A stretch of DNA of 64,000 nucleotides, from positions 248,001 to 312,000 of the forward strand of contig NZ_SDEB01000001.1 in NCBI RefSeq assembly GCF_004522175.1, written 5' to 3'. The DNA comes from Paracoccus ravus. Its GTDB lineage: Bacteria > Pseudomonadota > Alphaproteobacteria > Rhodobacterales > Rhodobacteraceae. The notes beneath the pieces were generated by a model. That model searched no databases and had not been told where the DNA came from. It worked only from the letters and a program-made list of their open reading frames with translations. Below are positions 34,919 through 45,127 of the stretch, piece after piece; the first letter of the stretch is position 1; every line of letters begins with the position of its first letter. The translations under genes and the position numbers were made by a program.

Positions 34919-36232
34919 TCAGTTCGACGCAGCGATCCCCTGCGGACGGCCGACCAGCACGAAGCGGATCTGATCCGAATGCAGCAGGCGCTTCGCGACG
35001 CGCTGGACATCCTCGGCGGTGACGGCCTCGATCTTGGCGTTGCGGGTATTTACATAATCGGCGGGCAGGCCGATCAGCTGCATCCCCGCCAAAATCCCGG
35101 CGATCTTGCCATTGCCGTTGAAGCGCAGGGGATATTCGCCGGTCAGGTAGGTCTTGGCCTCATTGAGTTCCTTATCGGTGACGAGGCTCTCGCCGAAACG
35201 GTCCCATTCCTGTTTGATCAGATCAACCGCCTCGGCAGTTTTCTCATTGGCGCTTGCCATGCCGCCCACCCAGGTCTCGCCATAGACGGCATTCGAAAGG
35301 CCGGTGCCGACGCCATAGGTCAACCCGCGCTTGTCGCGGATCTCATCCATCAGGCGCGAGGCGAAGCCGCCACCGCCAAGGATATGGTCAGCGACGAAGG
35401 CCGCGAAATAATCCGGGTCCGACATCGGCAGGCCGGGTTGCGCAAAGCTCACCACGGTCTGCGGGCTGTCCCAGTCGATCAGCGTGACGCCACCGGTCAG
35501 TTGCAGCTTGGCCTGTTCGGGCAGCGGAACCGAGCCTTTTTCCGGCAACCCGCCAAGGATCTTGTCGATCAGTTGGCCCAGTTGCTCGGCATTGATATCG
35601 CCCGAGGCCGCCACCACGACGCGGTCCCGCGCCAGAACGCGGTTCTTGGCGTCGATCAGGTCGTCGCGGGTCAGGGCCGCCACGGTCTCCGCCGTGCCAT
35701 TGACCGAAGACCCATAGGGATGATCGCCCCATGAGAGCTTCGCCATCGCTTTCGAGGCGATGGAGTTCGGGTCGGTATCCTCATTGCGGATCACCGACTG
35801 GACCTGCGCGCGGACCCGCTCGACGGCGTCCTGATCAAAGCGCGGCTCTGTCAAAGCCTGACGCAGCAGATCGGCCGCGGCATCGCGGTTCTCGGTCAGG
35901 AGGCGGGCGCTGACGGTCAGCGCATCATCGCCCGCATCGAAACGGTTCGAGGCACCCAGCGCCTCGATCGCCTCGGCATAGGCGACCGAATCCATTTGCG
36001 CAGAGCCTTCTTCCAAAAGCGCGGTCATCAGGTTGATCGCGCCGCGCTTTTCGGGCGCATCAAGGCTCGCGCCGCCCTTGAACATCAGGGAAAGCGCGGT
36101 GAAGGGGATCGAGTGATCTTCGACCAGCCAGGCCTTGATGCCACCGGGCGAGGTGATCTCTTGAATCTCGATGGCCCGGACGGGCAATGCGGCAAGGGCG
36201 ACGAAGACAAAAGTGGCGAGCGCGCGGATCAT
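34919..36232 (-). CDS. M16 family protein, non-catalytic partner
   Basis: This 437-residue periplasmic protein starts [20 protein letters not shown] with a signal peptide. It has the two-lobed M16B fold ([20 protein letters not shown] and a late [20 protein letters not shown], the R/Y pair of the second domain). The zinc motif HxxEH is absent: the equivalent segment reads [11 protein letters not shown]. It is therefore the inactive subunit expected to pair with the catalytic M16 protein encoded just upstream, with which it overlaps by four bases. Confidence 0.9.
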   Translation of the reverse strand: MIRALATFVFVALAALPVRAIEIQEITSPGGIKAWLVEDHSIPFTALSLMFKGGASLDAPEKRGAINLMTALLEEGSAQMDSVAYAEAIEALGASNRFDAGDDALTVSARLLTENRDAAADLLRQALTEPRFDQDAVERVRAQVQSVIRNEDTDPNSIASKAMAKLSWGDHPYGSSVNGTAETVAALTRDDLIDAKNRVLARDRVVVAASGDINAEQLGQLIDKILGGLPEKGSVPLPEQAKLQLTGGVTLIDWDSPQTVVSFAQPGLPMSDPDYFAAFVADHILGGGGFASRLMDEIRDKRGLTYGVGTGLSNAVYGETWVGGMASANEKTAEAVDLIKQEWDRFGESLVTDKELNEAKTYLTGEYPLRFNGNGKIAGILAGMQLIGLPADYVNTRNAKIEAVTAEDVQRVAKRLLHSDQIRFVLVGRPQGIAASN

Positions 36233-37617
36233 TGGACGTCCTCGGCGGCGGGAAGAGTTGCGGTGGCAGCCTGAGCCTGGTCGGCGGCGGGCTCGGGCAG
36301 CAGCCATCCGGTGACCGATCCGGGACGGGCCAGGACAAGCTGGGCGGCGGCGCGGATGTCATCGGCCGTGACCGCGCCCAGAATATCGGGCCAGTCGTTC
36401 ACATCCTCGACCGTCAGGCCCACCGACAGGCCCTGGCCATAGTCATAGGCCCGGCCATGGGCGGAATCCTGGGCATAGATGCGCGAGGCCCGGATCTGGG
36501 TTTTGACCCGTTCGAGCTGCGCGGCGTCGGGTCCGTCCTCCAGGAACTTCGTCAGCGCGGCGTCCAGCGCGGCTTCGGCATCGGCATTGCTGATCCCCGG
36601 CCCCGGCACCAGCGAGATCCCAAAGGTCGTCGGGTCCACCGTCAGCCCGTCATAGCGGGCATCGACATAGAGCGCCTTGCCGGTCAGCACCAGATCACGG
36701 GCCAGAACCGAGGTCTGGGCCGAGCCGGCCAGCAATTCGGCCAGCACGCTCAGCGCCGCGGCCTGTTTCTGCTCGCCGGCATTGCGTTCGGGCGCAAGGA
36801 TGCTACGGGTCAGGACGGGCTGGGCGACGCGGGGATCGCTGCGTTCGATCCGGCGGTCGGCGCGCTGCTCGGGCTCTTGCGGCCGGGGTTTGCGGGTGGT
36901 GTTTTCCTTGGGCGGAATGGGACCGTAGAATTGCTCGGCCAGTTCCTTGGCCTTTTCGGCGGTGACATCGCCCGCGATGATCAGAACCGCGTCATTCGGG
37001 GCATAATGCGCGTCATACCAGGCGATGGCGTCGTCGCGGGTCAGCCCCTCCATCTCTTGACGCCAGCCGATGACCGGGCGGCCATAGGGGTGATTATAGA
37101 ACTGGACCGCGCTGCGTTCCTCGGCAAATTGCGCGCCGGGATCGCTGTCGGTGCGCTGCGAGCGTTCTTCCAGCACGACCTGACGCTCGGCTTGCCAGTC
37201 ATCCTCGCCGATCCTCAGATTCTGCATCCGGTCGGCTTCCATCTCCATGACCAGAGGCAGGCGGTCGGCGGCGATGCGCTGGAAATAGGCCGTGTAGTCG
37301 TAGCTGGTGAAGGCATTGTCCATGCCGCCATTGGCGGTGACGGTCTTGGAAAGCTCGCCTGGGCCAAGCTTGTCGGTGCCCTTGAACATCAGATGTTCGA
37401 GATAATGCGCGATGCCGGACTTGCCCGGCTGCTCATCGGCCGAGCCGATCTTGTACCAGACCATCTGGACGACGACCGGGGCGCGGTGATCCTCGATCAC
37501 CACGGCCTCAAGGCCGTTATCCAGTTTGAAATGGCTGATCCCCTTGGGCATTTCGGCCAGCGACGGGGTCGCGGCCAGCGCCAGCGCAAGGGGCGAGAGG
37601 CGCATCAGGATATTCAT
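36229..37617 (-). CDS. M16 family zinc peptidase (catalytic subunit)
   Basis: This 462-residue secreted peptidase starts MNILMRLSPLALALAATPSL with a signal peptide ending near LAE. It carries the inverted zinc motif HYLEHLMFKGT (HxxEH) and the downstream glutamate in ERQVVLEERSQR. The second-domain R/Y pair seen in its partner is not obvious here, the usual split of work in M16B heterodimers. Likely a periplasmic peptide- or protein-degrading enzyme working with the product of the overlapping downstream gene. Confidence 0.92.
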   Translation of the reverse strand: MNILMRLSPLALALAATPSLAEMPKGISHFKLDNGLEAVVIEDHRAPVVVQMVWYKIGSADEQPGKSGIAHYLEHLMFKGTDKLGPGELSKTVTANGGMDNAFTSYDYTAYFQRIAADRLPLVMEMEADRMQNLRIGEDDWQAERQVVLEERSQRTDSDPGAQFAEERSAVQFYNHPYGRPVIGWRQEMEGLTRDDAIAWYDAHYAPNDAVLIIAGDVTAEKAKELAEQFYGPIPPKENTTRKPRPQEPEQRADRRIERSDPRVAQPVLTRSILAPERNAGEQKQAAALSVLAELLAGSAQTSVLARDLVLTGKALYVDARYDGLTVDPTTFGISLVPGPGISNADAEAALDAALTKFLEDGPDAAQLERVKTQIRASRIYAQDSAHGRAYDYGQGLSVGLTVEDVNDWPDILGAVTADDIRAAAQLVLARPGSVTGWLLPEPAADQAQAATATLPAAEDVQ

Positions 37618-37709
37618 AAGCAGGCTCCGGTTCCGGGTCGCGTGACCGAAACTGCCCCGTGCGGGGCTGCCGCGCAAGTCAGCAGCCCGTCATCACCTCG
37701 TGATCGGGA

Positions 37710-38273
37710 TCAATCCCGCAAAAGCGACTCGGCCGAGGCCCGCGCGTCTTCGGACATGCGGTACTCTTCGGCCCGAGGCGGCGCTGCGGGCAGCCGCACC
37801 CCGGTCGGGCGCAAGCGCTGCTGTTCGGCCCAGCTGTCCAACGTCATCGATTCATAGGCGCGGTAATAGACATCCGTGCCTGCTAGGATCTCGAGCGCCC
37901 GGCGCGAATGGCGGCTACGCCAGTCCAGATCTTCTCGGGCGGCGATGATGCGGATCGCGGGATCGCGGCCAAAACGCGAGGCATGGTTGACCAAGGCCCC
38001 GTCCGCCGCACCAATGCCCTGCTGCGCCAAAGCGCCGGGGTTCCCGCCCAGGGCCGCTACGGCATCCGCCTCGGGGGTCGGGTCGGTGATGTTCGTGCCG
38101 CCCGGCGTAGGCGAGGGCAGCACGGCCAGATCCGGCGGCATCGACAAGGCCTTGGTCGGAAGGATCGAGAACTCATCCGGGCTGGAACGGCCCGACTGCG
38201 TGTTCATCAGCTGCGGATCGTTGCTGCAAGCGCCCAGAAGCAGCATGGTCATTGTCAGCGCGATCGCTCGCAT
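37710..38273 (-). CDS. bamF: DUF3035 lipoprotein, BamF-like
   Basis: This is a 187-residue lipoprotein. The N-terminus MRAIALTMTMLLLGACSNDP has a clean lipobox (LGAC) with Cys16 as acylation site. The rest is soluble and contains RRSSPDEF-like SGRSSPDEFSILPTKALSMP and PPDLAVLPSPTPGGTN, the conserved part of DUF3035. Proteins of this type are described in alphaproteobacteria as an accessory subunit (BamF) of the outer-membrane beta-barrel assembly machine. The lspA gene lies directly upstream. Confidence 0.8.
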   Translation of the reverse strand: MRAIALTMTMLLLGACSNDPQLMNTQSGRSSPDEFSILPTKALSMPPDLAVLPSPTPGGTNITDPTPEADAVAALGGNPGALAQQGIGAADGALVNHASRFGRDPAIRIIAAREDLDWRSRHSRRALEILAGTDVYYRAYESMTLDSWAEQQRLRPTGVRLPAAPPRAEEYRMSEDARASAESLLRD

Positions 38274-38305
38274 TTCCGGTCCCTCGCCTTGGTCTTGGGC
38301 CGTGT

Positions 38306-39016
38306 TTAACGTGAATTCCCGGCCCCGTCACGCGGCTTCTGGCCTGGCTCGTCAAGCCCCAGCTTGCCCTGACCTGCCTCGGTCGCGGCATCAGGCTCGG
38401 TCTTGGCGCGCGGTGCGGGGGCCTTGGGCGCGCGGGCCTTGGGCGGCTGTCGACGCGCGGTTTTCTTCTCCGCAGCCTCGGGCGGTTGAAACACCAGTCC
38501 AAGCGCGCCGATGAAGATCGCGATATCGGCCAGGTTGAAGCTATAGGGATTGCGCCAGCCCGGCAGCGACATGTTCAGGAAATCCGCGACCGCGCCATAG
38601 ACCAGCCGGTCCACCACATTGCCGAGCGCCCCGCCGATCAGAAGACCCGCCGAGATCCGCGCCAGCCGCCCGGTCTTGGCGCGGCCAAGCCAGATCGCCA
38701 CCCAAAGGCAGACCGCGAGGGCGATGCCGATCAGCACCCAGCGCATCACATCGATCTCGCTGGAGAACAGGCCGAAATTCATCCCCTGATTCCAGGCCAT
38801 GCGCAGGTTCAGCCAGGGGTCGATGACGTCGATCTCGCGCAGCTGGTCCAGATGCAGCAGATGCACGACGACATATTTCAGAAGCTGGTCGGCCAGAAAT
38901 ATCGCCGCAGCGGTGATGCTCACCACCCTCCACGCCGAGGGCGCGGGCTTGGTGCCCGCCCGCCGGCGCGGCGCGGTTGGCGATTTCCGCGGTTTGCTTG
39001 CGGGAGGCATGGCCAT
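38306..39016 (-). CDS. lspA: Lipoprotein signal peptidase with long basic C-terminal tail
   Basis: LspA removes signal peptides from prolipoproteins in the inner membrane. Four helices are visible, with the catalytic aspartates in GGALGNVVDRLVYGAVADF and FNLADIAIF. At 236 residues it is much longer than the usual ~165: a basic N-terminal extension (KPRKSPTAPRRRAG) and a ~60-residue Lys/Arg/Ala/Pro tail (AEKKTARRQPPKARAPKAP and on). An internal ATG at 39010 would shorten it by two residues. The start shares one base with the purH stop. Confidence 0.9.
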   Translation of the reverse strand: MAMPPASKPRKSPTAPRRRAGTKPAPSAWRVVSITAAAIFLADQLLKYVVVHLLHLDQLREIDVIDPWLNLRMAWNQGMNFGLFSSEIDVMRWVLIGIALAVCLWVAIWLGRAKTGRLARISAGLLIGGALGNVVDRLVYGAVADFLNMSLPGWRNPYSFNLADIAIFIGALGLVFQPPEAAEKKTARRQPPKARAPKAPAPRAKTEPDAATEAGQGKLGLDEPGQKPRDGAGNSR

Positions 39017-40605
39017 CAGTGACGGAAATGCCGTTGGCCGGTAAAGACCATGGCCAGACCCAGACGGTCGGCGGCCTCGATCACCTCGGCATCACGCATC
39101 GAGCCACCCGGCTGGATCACGGCTTTCGCGCCAGCAGCAGCGAGGGCCTCGATCCCGTCGGCAAAGGGGAAGAACGCATCCGACGAGACCGCCGAGCCGT
39201 TGGTCAGCGCCTCGGACAGACCCAGCGCCTCGGCCATGTCCTCGGATTTGCGCTTGCCGATGCGGGTCGAATCGACCCGGCTCATCTGGCCGGCGCCGAC
39301 GCCCACGGTCGCGCCGTCCTTGACATAGACGATGGCGTTCGACTTGACGTGCTTGGCGACGGTCCATGCGAAAAGCAGGTCGTCCAACTCCTCGGCAGAG
39401 GGCTGGCGCTTGGTCACGACCTTCAGATCGTCACGCGAGACACGGCCATTGTCGCGGCCCTGCACAAGGAAGCCGCCCGCCACTTGGCGGAACGAGGTCC
39501 CCGCCGCCGCCGGGTCGGGCAGACCGCCCGTGGTCAGCAGACGCAGGTTCTTCTTCGCGGCAAAGATCTCGCGGGCTTCCTCGGTCGCGTCGGGGGCAAT
39601 GACGACTTCGGTGAAGATCTCGGTGATGGCGCGGGCAGTATCGGCATCCAGCGTGCAGTTCAGCGCGACGATGCCGCCAAAGGCCGAGGTGCGGTCGCAG
39701 TCATAGGCGCGACGATAGGCCTCGACGGCGGTTGCGCCACGCGCGACGCCGCAGGGATTGGCGTGCTTGATGATCGCGACGGCCGGGCCTTCGGCCGGGT
39801 CGAACTCGGCGACCAGTTCGAAAGCCGCGTCGGTGTCGTTGATGTTGTTGTAGCTGAGTTCCTTGCCCTGCCATTGCTTGGCGGTGGCAACGCCCGCGCG
39901 CTCGGAGCCGTCCTTGTAGAAGGCAGCCGACTGATGCGGGTTCTCGCCATAGCGCAGACCTTGGGCCAACTCGCCCGAGAAGCTGCGGCGGCGCGGGTTT
40001 TCCTCGCCAATGGCTTGCGCCATCCAGCCGGAAACTGCCGCGTCATAGGCGGCGGTGCGGGCATAGGCGAGCTGCGCCTGACGCTGGCGGAAGGCATAGC
40101 GGGTGGTGTCGTCATTCGCGTCCAGTTCGGCCAGCACGGCAGCATAGTCCTGGACATCGACGACGACGGTGACGAAAGCATGGTTCTTCGAGGCCGCGCG
40201 GATCATCGCCGGGCCGCCGATATCGATATTCTCGATGCAATCGTCGTAATCGGCGCCTTTCGCGACGGTCTCTTCGAAGGGATAGAGGTTCACGACCAGC
40301 AGGTCGATCATGCCGATGCCATGCGAATTCGCCGCAGCCATGTGCTCGGCATTGTCGCGCAGCGCCAGCAACCCACCATGCACGACCGGATGCAGCGTCT
40401 TGACGCGGCCATCCATCATTTCGGGAAAGCCGGTGACCTGCGCCACGTCGATCACCGAAAGCCCTGCCTCGCGCAGCGCCTTGGCGGTGCCGCCGGTGGA
40501 CAGCAGCTCGACGCCGCGCGCGGCCAGCGCACGGGCAAAATCGATCAGGCCGGTCTTGTCGGAAACGGAAATCAGCGCACGCTTGAGCGGAATGCGGTCG
40601 GTCAT
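39016..40605 (-). CDS. purH: Bifunctional AICAR formyltransferase/IMP cyclohydrolase
   Basis: PurH carries out the last two steps of IMP synthesis, using 10-formyl-THF. The 529-residue protein has the N-terminal IMP cyclohydrolase domain ([34 protein letters not shown]) and the formyltransferase domain ([26 protein letters not shown], ending [11 protein letters not shown]). Its stop overlaps the lspA start by one base, and a heparinase-like gene ends 38 bases upstream. Start at 40605 ([11 protein letters not shown]). Confidence 0.97.
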   Translation of the reverse strand: MTDRIPLKRALISVSDKTGLIDFARALAARGVELLSTGGTAKALREAGLSVIDVAQVTGFPEMMDGRVKTLHPVVHGGLLALRDNAEHMAAANSHGIGMIDLLVVNLYPFEETVAKGADYDDCIENIDIGGPAMIRAASKNHAFVTVVVDVQDYAAVLAELDANDDTTRYAFRQRQAQLAYARTAAYDAAVSGWMAQAIGEENPRRRSFSGELAQGLRYGENPHQSAAFYKDGSERAGVATAKQWQGKELSYNNINDTDAAFELVAEFDPAEGPAVAIIKHANPCGVARGATAVEAYRRAYDCDRTSAFGGIVALNCTLDADTARAITEIFTEVVIAPDATEEAREIFAAKKNLRLLTTGGLPDPAAAGTSFRQVAGGFLVQGRDNGRVSRDDLKVVTKRQPSAEELDDLLFAWTVAKHVKSNAIVYVKDGATVGVGAGQMSRVDSTRIGKRKSEDMAEALGLSEALTNGSAVSSDAFFPFADGIEALAAAGAKAVIQPGGSMRDAEVIEAADRLGLAMVFTGQRHFRH

Positions 40606-40643
40606 CGGTCGGAGGCCCCGTAATGGATCGCGGATTTGGCCAG

Positions 40644-42290
40644 TCACCTAGCGCCGGAACGCGCCAAGGTCCAGCCGATCTGGATGGCCCGGCCGTGCAA
40701 ACGCGCCGAAAGCACGATCTGGCGCGAGGGCCGCGGCTCGGCCTGGCTGCGATCCAAGAGGCAACTGGCCTCCAGACGGGCCACACCGACGCCGTCATGG
40801 CTGAACTGCCAGTGGTCTCCGCCGGGCAAGGTCAGATGAATCAAATCGCCCTGCGCAAGCGCCTCGATATCGGGGTGAAGGTGAAAGCGGATATCAAATC
40901 CCAGCCCCTCGGACGTTCGGGTATGGTCAAGGCGCGACTGCGCACTGGCATCCAGCGCCGCCAGCGAATCCTCGCCCTGCAAGGTTGCGCCGTCAGGCGC
41001 GAGCCAAAGTTCGCGCAAATGGGTCAGGCCGTGGCTCTCAAGCCAGCCATCATGGCCCGAAAGCAGATGCGCGGGTTCGGTCGAATGGGCCGGGCCGCAA
41101 TCGGGCGCGGTCAGGTTCCCCAGCGCGTCACAATCCCCCGCCCAGACCAGCGTCGGGCGCTCGGTCAGGATATCGGGCTCGCCCTCTTGCCGGTTGGGAT
41201 TGAGCCGCGACGACGAGAGACCTTCGAGGCACAGCGCGGAATGGCAGGGCGTGGCGCGGCTGGCCTTGGCCCAAAGCGGGCCGAACCCGTCGCCGGGGCC
41301 GCAATTCACGATCAGCGGCTGGCGCGCCACGGTCAGTTCAAAGGCCAGGGTCGAGGCATGGGCGCGGAACGCCGCGGGTCCCGCGGGCGGGGCCGCGGCG
41401 TCAAGGATCAGCGTCGTGCGGGCGCGCACCATGCGGGCAAATCCCATTGCCAACCCGTGGACGGGCAGCGCCGCGCCTTCGGCCGCGCGCAGGCAGCGGT
41501 CGAGCCGACCCGCGGCCCCCCGACCGCCGCCGTGGAAACTGGGCAAGGCCCCATCGGCATGGCGCAATCCGCGCAGGATCGGCGCAAGCTGCGCGATGAC
41601 GCTGCGCAATTCCGGGGGCGAGGCGTGCCCGGCCTCGTCGGCGGTCTCCTGCGCCCAGACCAGCAGGGCCATGGCCTCGAGCAGATCCTCGGGCGAGCGC
41701 GTGGCCGAGAGTGTCTCGACCCCCATTGCATCGGCCTCTTCGGCCAGCGCGATCAGGGCAGGTGCCGCCACTGCCTGCCGATCGCGCAGCGACATCGCCC
41801 CAATGGCCAGCCCCGCCAATGCCTCGAGCCGGGGCAGCCCGTCGGGGCAGTCATACCATGTCGCGCGCAGATGGGTCAGATGCTGGTCCAGGGCGCGGAA
41901 ATAGGGTTCCGCCCCGTCGCGATCCAGGCCCGGCAGGATCATCCCGGCGTGAAAGATCCAGTGCAACACCCGCCGCCCTGCGACCGAGGCCTGCCATTCG
42001 GGCGCGTCGCCATGCGCCTGCCTGTGCCGCCTCAGCCAATGCAGGACATGGTGCTGCGCCACCGCGCGGGCCTTGGGCGAGCCGACCGCGGCCAGATCGT
42101 CGAGCCAGCCAAAGCCATGCAGCTCGTCCGCCACCGAGGGCGGCATGTCATTGTCGAAGAAACCGCCCGTCAGCGTCAGACCGCCCAGATGCAGCTTGCC
42201 TTCCAGGATCTCTTCGCCACGACCGGAATGGCCGATGGCCTTGGGCTCGGGCCGGCGCAGGAAACCGCGAGGGGAAGGCGTGTCATTCAT
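40644..42290 (-). CDS. Heparinase II/III family protein
   Basis: This 548-residue cytoplasmic protein has an N-terminal alpha-helical toroid-like region ([36 protein letters not shown]) and a C-terminal beta-rich region typical of heparinase II/III-like proteins ([15 protein letters not shown] [40 protein letters not shown]). No signal peptide is visible. In this group of bacteria such a gene commonly sits between rsmB and purH; its substrate is unknown and a polysaccharide-lyase activity is only inferred. Confidence 0.85.
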   Translation of the reverse strand: MNDTPSPRGFLRRPEPKAIGHSGRGEEILEGKLHLGGLTLTGGFFDNDMPPSVADELHGFGWLDDLAAVGSPKARAVAQHHVLHWLRRHRQAHGDAPEWQASVAGRRVLHWIFHAGMILPGLDRDGAEPYFRALDQHLTHLRATWYDCPDGLPRLEALAGLAIGAMSLRDRQAVAAPALIALAEEADAMGVETLSATRSPEDLLEAMALLVWAQETADEAGHASPPELRSVIAQLAPILRGLRHADGALPSFHGGGRGAAGRLDRCLRAAEGAALPVHGLAMGFARMVRARTTLILDAAAPPAGPAAFRAHASTLAFELTVARQPLIVNCGPGDGFGPLWAKASRATPCHSALCLEGLSSSRLNPNRQEGEPDILTERPTLVWAGDCDALGNLTAPDCGPAHSTEPAHLLSGHDGWLESHGLTHLRELWLAPDGATLQGEDSLAALDASAQSRLDHTRTSEGLGFDIRFHLHPDIEALAQGDLIHLTLPGGDHWQFSHDGVGVARLEASCLLDRSQAEPRPSRQIVLSARLHGRAIQIGWTLARSGAR

Positions 42291-42329
42291 CTGTGTCGCA
42301 TTCGCTGGAACACGACAAGATTAGGACTT

Positions 42330-43592
42330 CTAAACGGATTTTCGCAAGCGCGCGATAAAGAACCCGTCCATGCCGCCGCGTTCCGGCCACAGGTCGGGGC
42401 GCAGCCGCAACCCGCCTTGCGCGGTCAGCCATTCCGGCGCAATGCCGGGCGCGGTGGCAGGCTCGGCGGTCACCTCGGGATGACGGGCGAGCGTCGCGGC
42501 CAGTTGCTCTTCGCCCTCGGCCGGATGCAGCGAGCAGGTCGCGAAGACCAGCCGCCCTCCGGGTTTCAAGAGGCTCAGCGCATGGTCGATCAGGCGGGCC
42601 TGCAACGCGGCCAGTTCCGGGATCGCGCTGCCGTCGCGGATCAGCGGCAATTCGGGATGGCGGCGGATCGTGCCGGTGGCGGAACAGGGCGCATCGAGCA
42701 GGATCGCGTCGAGCGGCGCATCGGGTCGCCATTCCAGCGCATCCCCGGCGACAAGCGTCGCCGAAAGCCCGCAACGCGCCAGATTTTCGGCCACGCGGGC
42801 AAGCCGGGCTTCGGAAATATCGAGCGCCGTGACATCGGCCCCGGCTGCCGCAAGCTGCAGGGTCTTGCCGCCCGGAGCCGCGCAGATATCGGCGATGCGC
42901 TCGCCCGGCTTGGGGTCGAGAACCCGCACTGCCAGCGCGGCAGCCGCGTCCTGCACCCACCACTCTCCAGCCTCATAGCCATCGAGCGCGGTGACCTGCG
43001 TGCCCGCAGGCAGGCGGAACGAGCCGGTCGGCAGCGCCTCGCCCGGCGCGATGCCGGATTTCGCGGTCAGGTCCAGAGGCGCGCCAGCCTCATGGGCGGC
43101 CTCGATGGCGCGGGTGATGTCGCGACCCCAAGCGCCGACGACAGGGGCGCGCAGCCAGCCCGGCATTTTCTGCGGCGGCAGCTTTTCCCAAACCTCGCTG
43201 GCCGCCGAGGCCTTGCGCAGAACTGCATTCACCATGCCCGCCGCTGCCTGCCCCTTGCCGCCCAGCCCGCGGCAGATCGTCACGGCGGCATTGACCGCGC
43301 CATGCGGGGCCTCGCCCAGAGCCAGCATCTCGACGGTGGCAAGACGCAGAAGGCGGCGGATCTCGGGCCGGGGCTTTCGCGCGAGCATCGGCGCAAGCAG
43401 CGCATCGGCGCGCTCGCCCCGGCGCAGGACCTCCAGCGCGAGGCGACGCGCCCGCGCGCGTTCCGAGGGCGAAAGCCGCTCGTTCACCGCCGCTGCTTCG
43501 TCCAGCGTCGCGCCCTCCTCAACCGCCGCCAGCAGTCTCAATGCCCCCAATCGGGACGCATCACCGCGTTCCGTTTTGCGCGTCTTGTCCAT
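42330..43592 (-). CDS. rsmB: 16S rRNA (cytosine-C5) methyltransferase, RsmB type
   Basis: The enzyme makes m5C in 16S rRNA. The 420-residue protein has an N-terminal NusB-like RNA-binding domain (LLAAVEEGATLDEAAAVN; FLAEVLRRGERADALL-like region), a SAM site AAPGGKTLQLAAAGADVTAL and the two catalytic cysteines in DAPCSATGTIRRHPEL and FATCSLHPAEGEE. It starts divergently from the small SDHAF4-type gene and is followed 39 bases later by the heparinase-like gene. Confidence 0.93.
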   Translation of the reverse strand: MDKTRKTERGDASRLGALRLLAAVEEGATLDEAAAVNERLSPSERARARRLALEVLRRGERADALLAPMLARKPRPEIRRLLRLATVEMLALGEAPHGAVNAAVTICRGLGGKGQAAAGMVNAVLRKASAASEVWEKLPPQKMPGWLRAPVVGAWGRDITRAIEAAHEAGAPLDLTAKSGIAPGEALPTGSFRLPAGTQVTALDGYEAGEWWVQDAAAALAVRVLDPKPGERIADICAAPGGKTLQLAAAGADVTALDISEARLARVAENLARCGLSATLVAGDALEWRPDAPLDAILLDAPCSATGTIRRHPELPLIRDGSAIPELAALQARLIDHALSLLKPGGRLVFATCSLHPAEGEEQLAATLARHPEVTAEPATAPGIAPEWLTAQGGLRLRPDLWPERGGMDGFFIARLRKSV

Positions 43593-43646
43593 CTGCGCCC
43601 CCTTGCCTAGATTGCCCCCGTCTAGCGTGATGCAGGGAAAACCGCC

Positions 43647-43820
43647 ATGACCGACCGCAAGGATCTGCCCCCCGAGGCCCTCCGCGCCCTCGCCGAGGCC
43701 GAGGAACGCCGCCGTAACGCGGCACCGCTGAACCTCCCCGAGGAACTGGGCGGCCGCGACGGCCCAGAGCCCGTGCGCTATGGCGATTACGAGAAAAAGG
43801 GCATCTGCGTCGATTTCTGA
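43647..43820 (+). CDS. DUF1674/SDHAF4-type small protein (57 aa)
   Basis: A 57-residue protein starting MTDRKDLPPEALRALAEAEE and ending YGDYEKKGICVDF. The Gly-Pro-Glu-Pro-x-Arg-Tyr-Gly-Asp-x-Glu-x-Lys-Gly core and the terminal DF are the hallmark of DUF1674, whose mitochondrial member SDHAF4 helps load FAD-bound SdhA into succinate dehydrogenase. No sdh genes are in this window. The gene is divergent from rsmB, with an ATG 54 bases from the rsmB start. Confidence 0.85.
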   Translation: MTDRKDLPPEALRALAEAEERRRNAAPLNLPEELGGRDGPEPVRYGDYEKKGICVDF

Positions 43821-43933
43821 CGCGTTGCGCCCCGCCGCTGGCGATTGTGTGATCAGCCGCAGCCGCGTCGTTTACTTGCCATTGGGCTTTGCGGGCTAAA
43901 CAGTCAGCAAGAAAGAACCGCAAGGAACGGCAG

Positions 43934-45127
43934 ATGAGCAAAGGTGACAGGATGTCCGGATGGGTGGCGATGCTGCTTGTCGTCGGGCTGGCCTCGACCC
44001 CCGCATGGGCGCAACAGCGCGGCGCGCGCGGATCGCAGGGTCCGATCGAGGTTGGGGTGATGACCACGGCCGAAGAAGAGGTGCCCTATACGATCACCTT
44101 GCCCGGCCGGGCCATCGCCTATCAGCAGACCGCGATACGCCCGCAGGTCGGCGGCGAGATCCTTGAGGTCACCTATGATCCCGGCCAGCCGGTCAAGGCG
44201 GGCGACGTGCTGTTCCGCATCGACCCCGAGACCTTGGAAGCCGCGCTTGCCGCCGCCGAGGCCAGCGTCGCCGGGGCCGAGGCCAGCCTGACCGAGGCAG
44301 AGAACACCGTCACCCGCTATCGCAGGCTCGAAGGCTCGGGCGTCTCGGCCGTGGATCGCGCCGCCGCCGAGGTGGCGCTGAAACAGGCAGAAGCCGCGCT
44401 GAAAGCCGCGCAGGCCGCGCGCGACACCGCCCAGCTTTCGTTGGACCGGACGCGTATCCTCAGTCCGATCGACGGCATGGCGGATGTGGCGGATGTCTCG
44501 GTGGGCGATCTTGTGACAGCCAACCAGTCCGAGGCCCTGACCACCATCACCCAACTTGATCCGATCTACGTCGATGTCTCGCAATCCAGCGCCAGCATCC
44601 TGCGCAACCGGTCGCGCTTTGACAGCGGTGAATTGATCCGCAACCGCGAGGTGCAGGCCCATATGACGCTGGAAACCGGCGACGAATATCAGGGCGCGGG
44701 CCGGATCGTCAGCCCCGGCATCCTCGTCTCGCCGACCACGGGAACCGTGCCGATCCGGCTGCAATTCGACAATCCCGACCGGATGATTCTGCCGGGGCAG
44801 TTCCTGCGGGTGCAGATGACGCTTGGCTCGACGCGCGCGGTCCTGGTGCCGCAGCGCGCGACCAAACGTGGCTCGGATGGCACGCTGACGGCCTATGTCG
44901 TGCGCGACGGCAAGGCCCAGCAGATCACGTTGAGCGAGCAGGGCAGCTATCGCAACAGCTGGATCGTGACCCAGGGCGTCAGCCCCGGCGAAGCGCTTGT
45001 GCTGGACGGGCTCGACAATCTGCGCGCCGGGGCCGAGGTCAAGACAGTCCCGGTCCGCATCGACGAGCAGGGCGTCGTCCGCGAAGTCAAGGCCGCGTCG
45101 CAGGACAATTCGACGGTCAGCAACTGA
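43934..45127 (+). CDS. RND efflux periplasmic adaptor subunit
   Basis: This membrane-fusion protein of 397 residues bridges an RND pump and TolC. It starts MSKGDRMSGWVAMLLVVGLA with a signal peptide cleaved near AWAQ and no lipobox Cys. The barrel-sandwich hybrid is visible (VGGEILEVTYDPGQPVKAGD, then TRILSPIDGMADVADVSVGD) around a coiled-coil hairpin (AAAEASVAGAEASLTEAENT region). Its stop overlaps the pump start by one base. The tolC gene at 53.4 kb is a likely outer-membrane partner. Confidence 0.93.
   Translation: MSKGDRMSGWVAMLLVVGLASTPAWAQQRGARGSQGPIEVGVMTTAEEEVPYTITLPGRAIAYQQTAIRPQVGGEILEVTYDPGQPVKAGDVLFRIDPETLEAALAAAEASVAGAEASLTEAENTVTRYRRLEGSGVSAVDRAAAEVALKQAEAALKAAQAARDTAQLSLDRTRILSPIDGMADVADVSVGDLVTANQSEALTTITQLDPIYVDVSQSSASILRNRSRFDSGELIRNREVQAHMTLETGDEYQGAGRIVSPGILVSPTTGTVPIRLQFDNPDRMILPGQFLRVQMTLGSTRAVLVPQRATKRGSDGTLTAYVVRDGKAQQITLSEQGSYRNSWIVTQGVSPGEALVLDGLDNLRAGAEVKTVPVRIDEQGVVREVKAASQDNSTVSN

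Noticed and set aside
40623..43610. A ~995-codon plus-strand open frame across the heparinase-like and rsmB genes.
   Set aside because: Antisense to two genes with recognisable motifs; composition is Arg/Gln/Gly-rich with no domain.
43821..43933. Possible sigma-70 promoter (TTGCCA with TAAACA) before the RND adaptor gene.
   Set aside because: Spacing of 15 bases is short and the hexamers are weak, so it is not listed as a feature.
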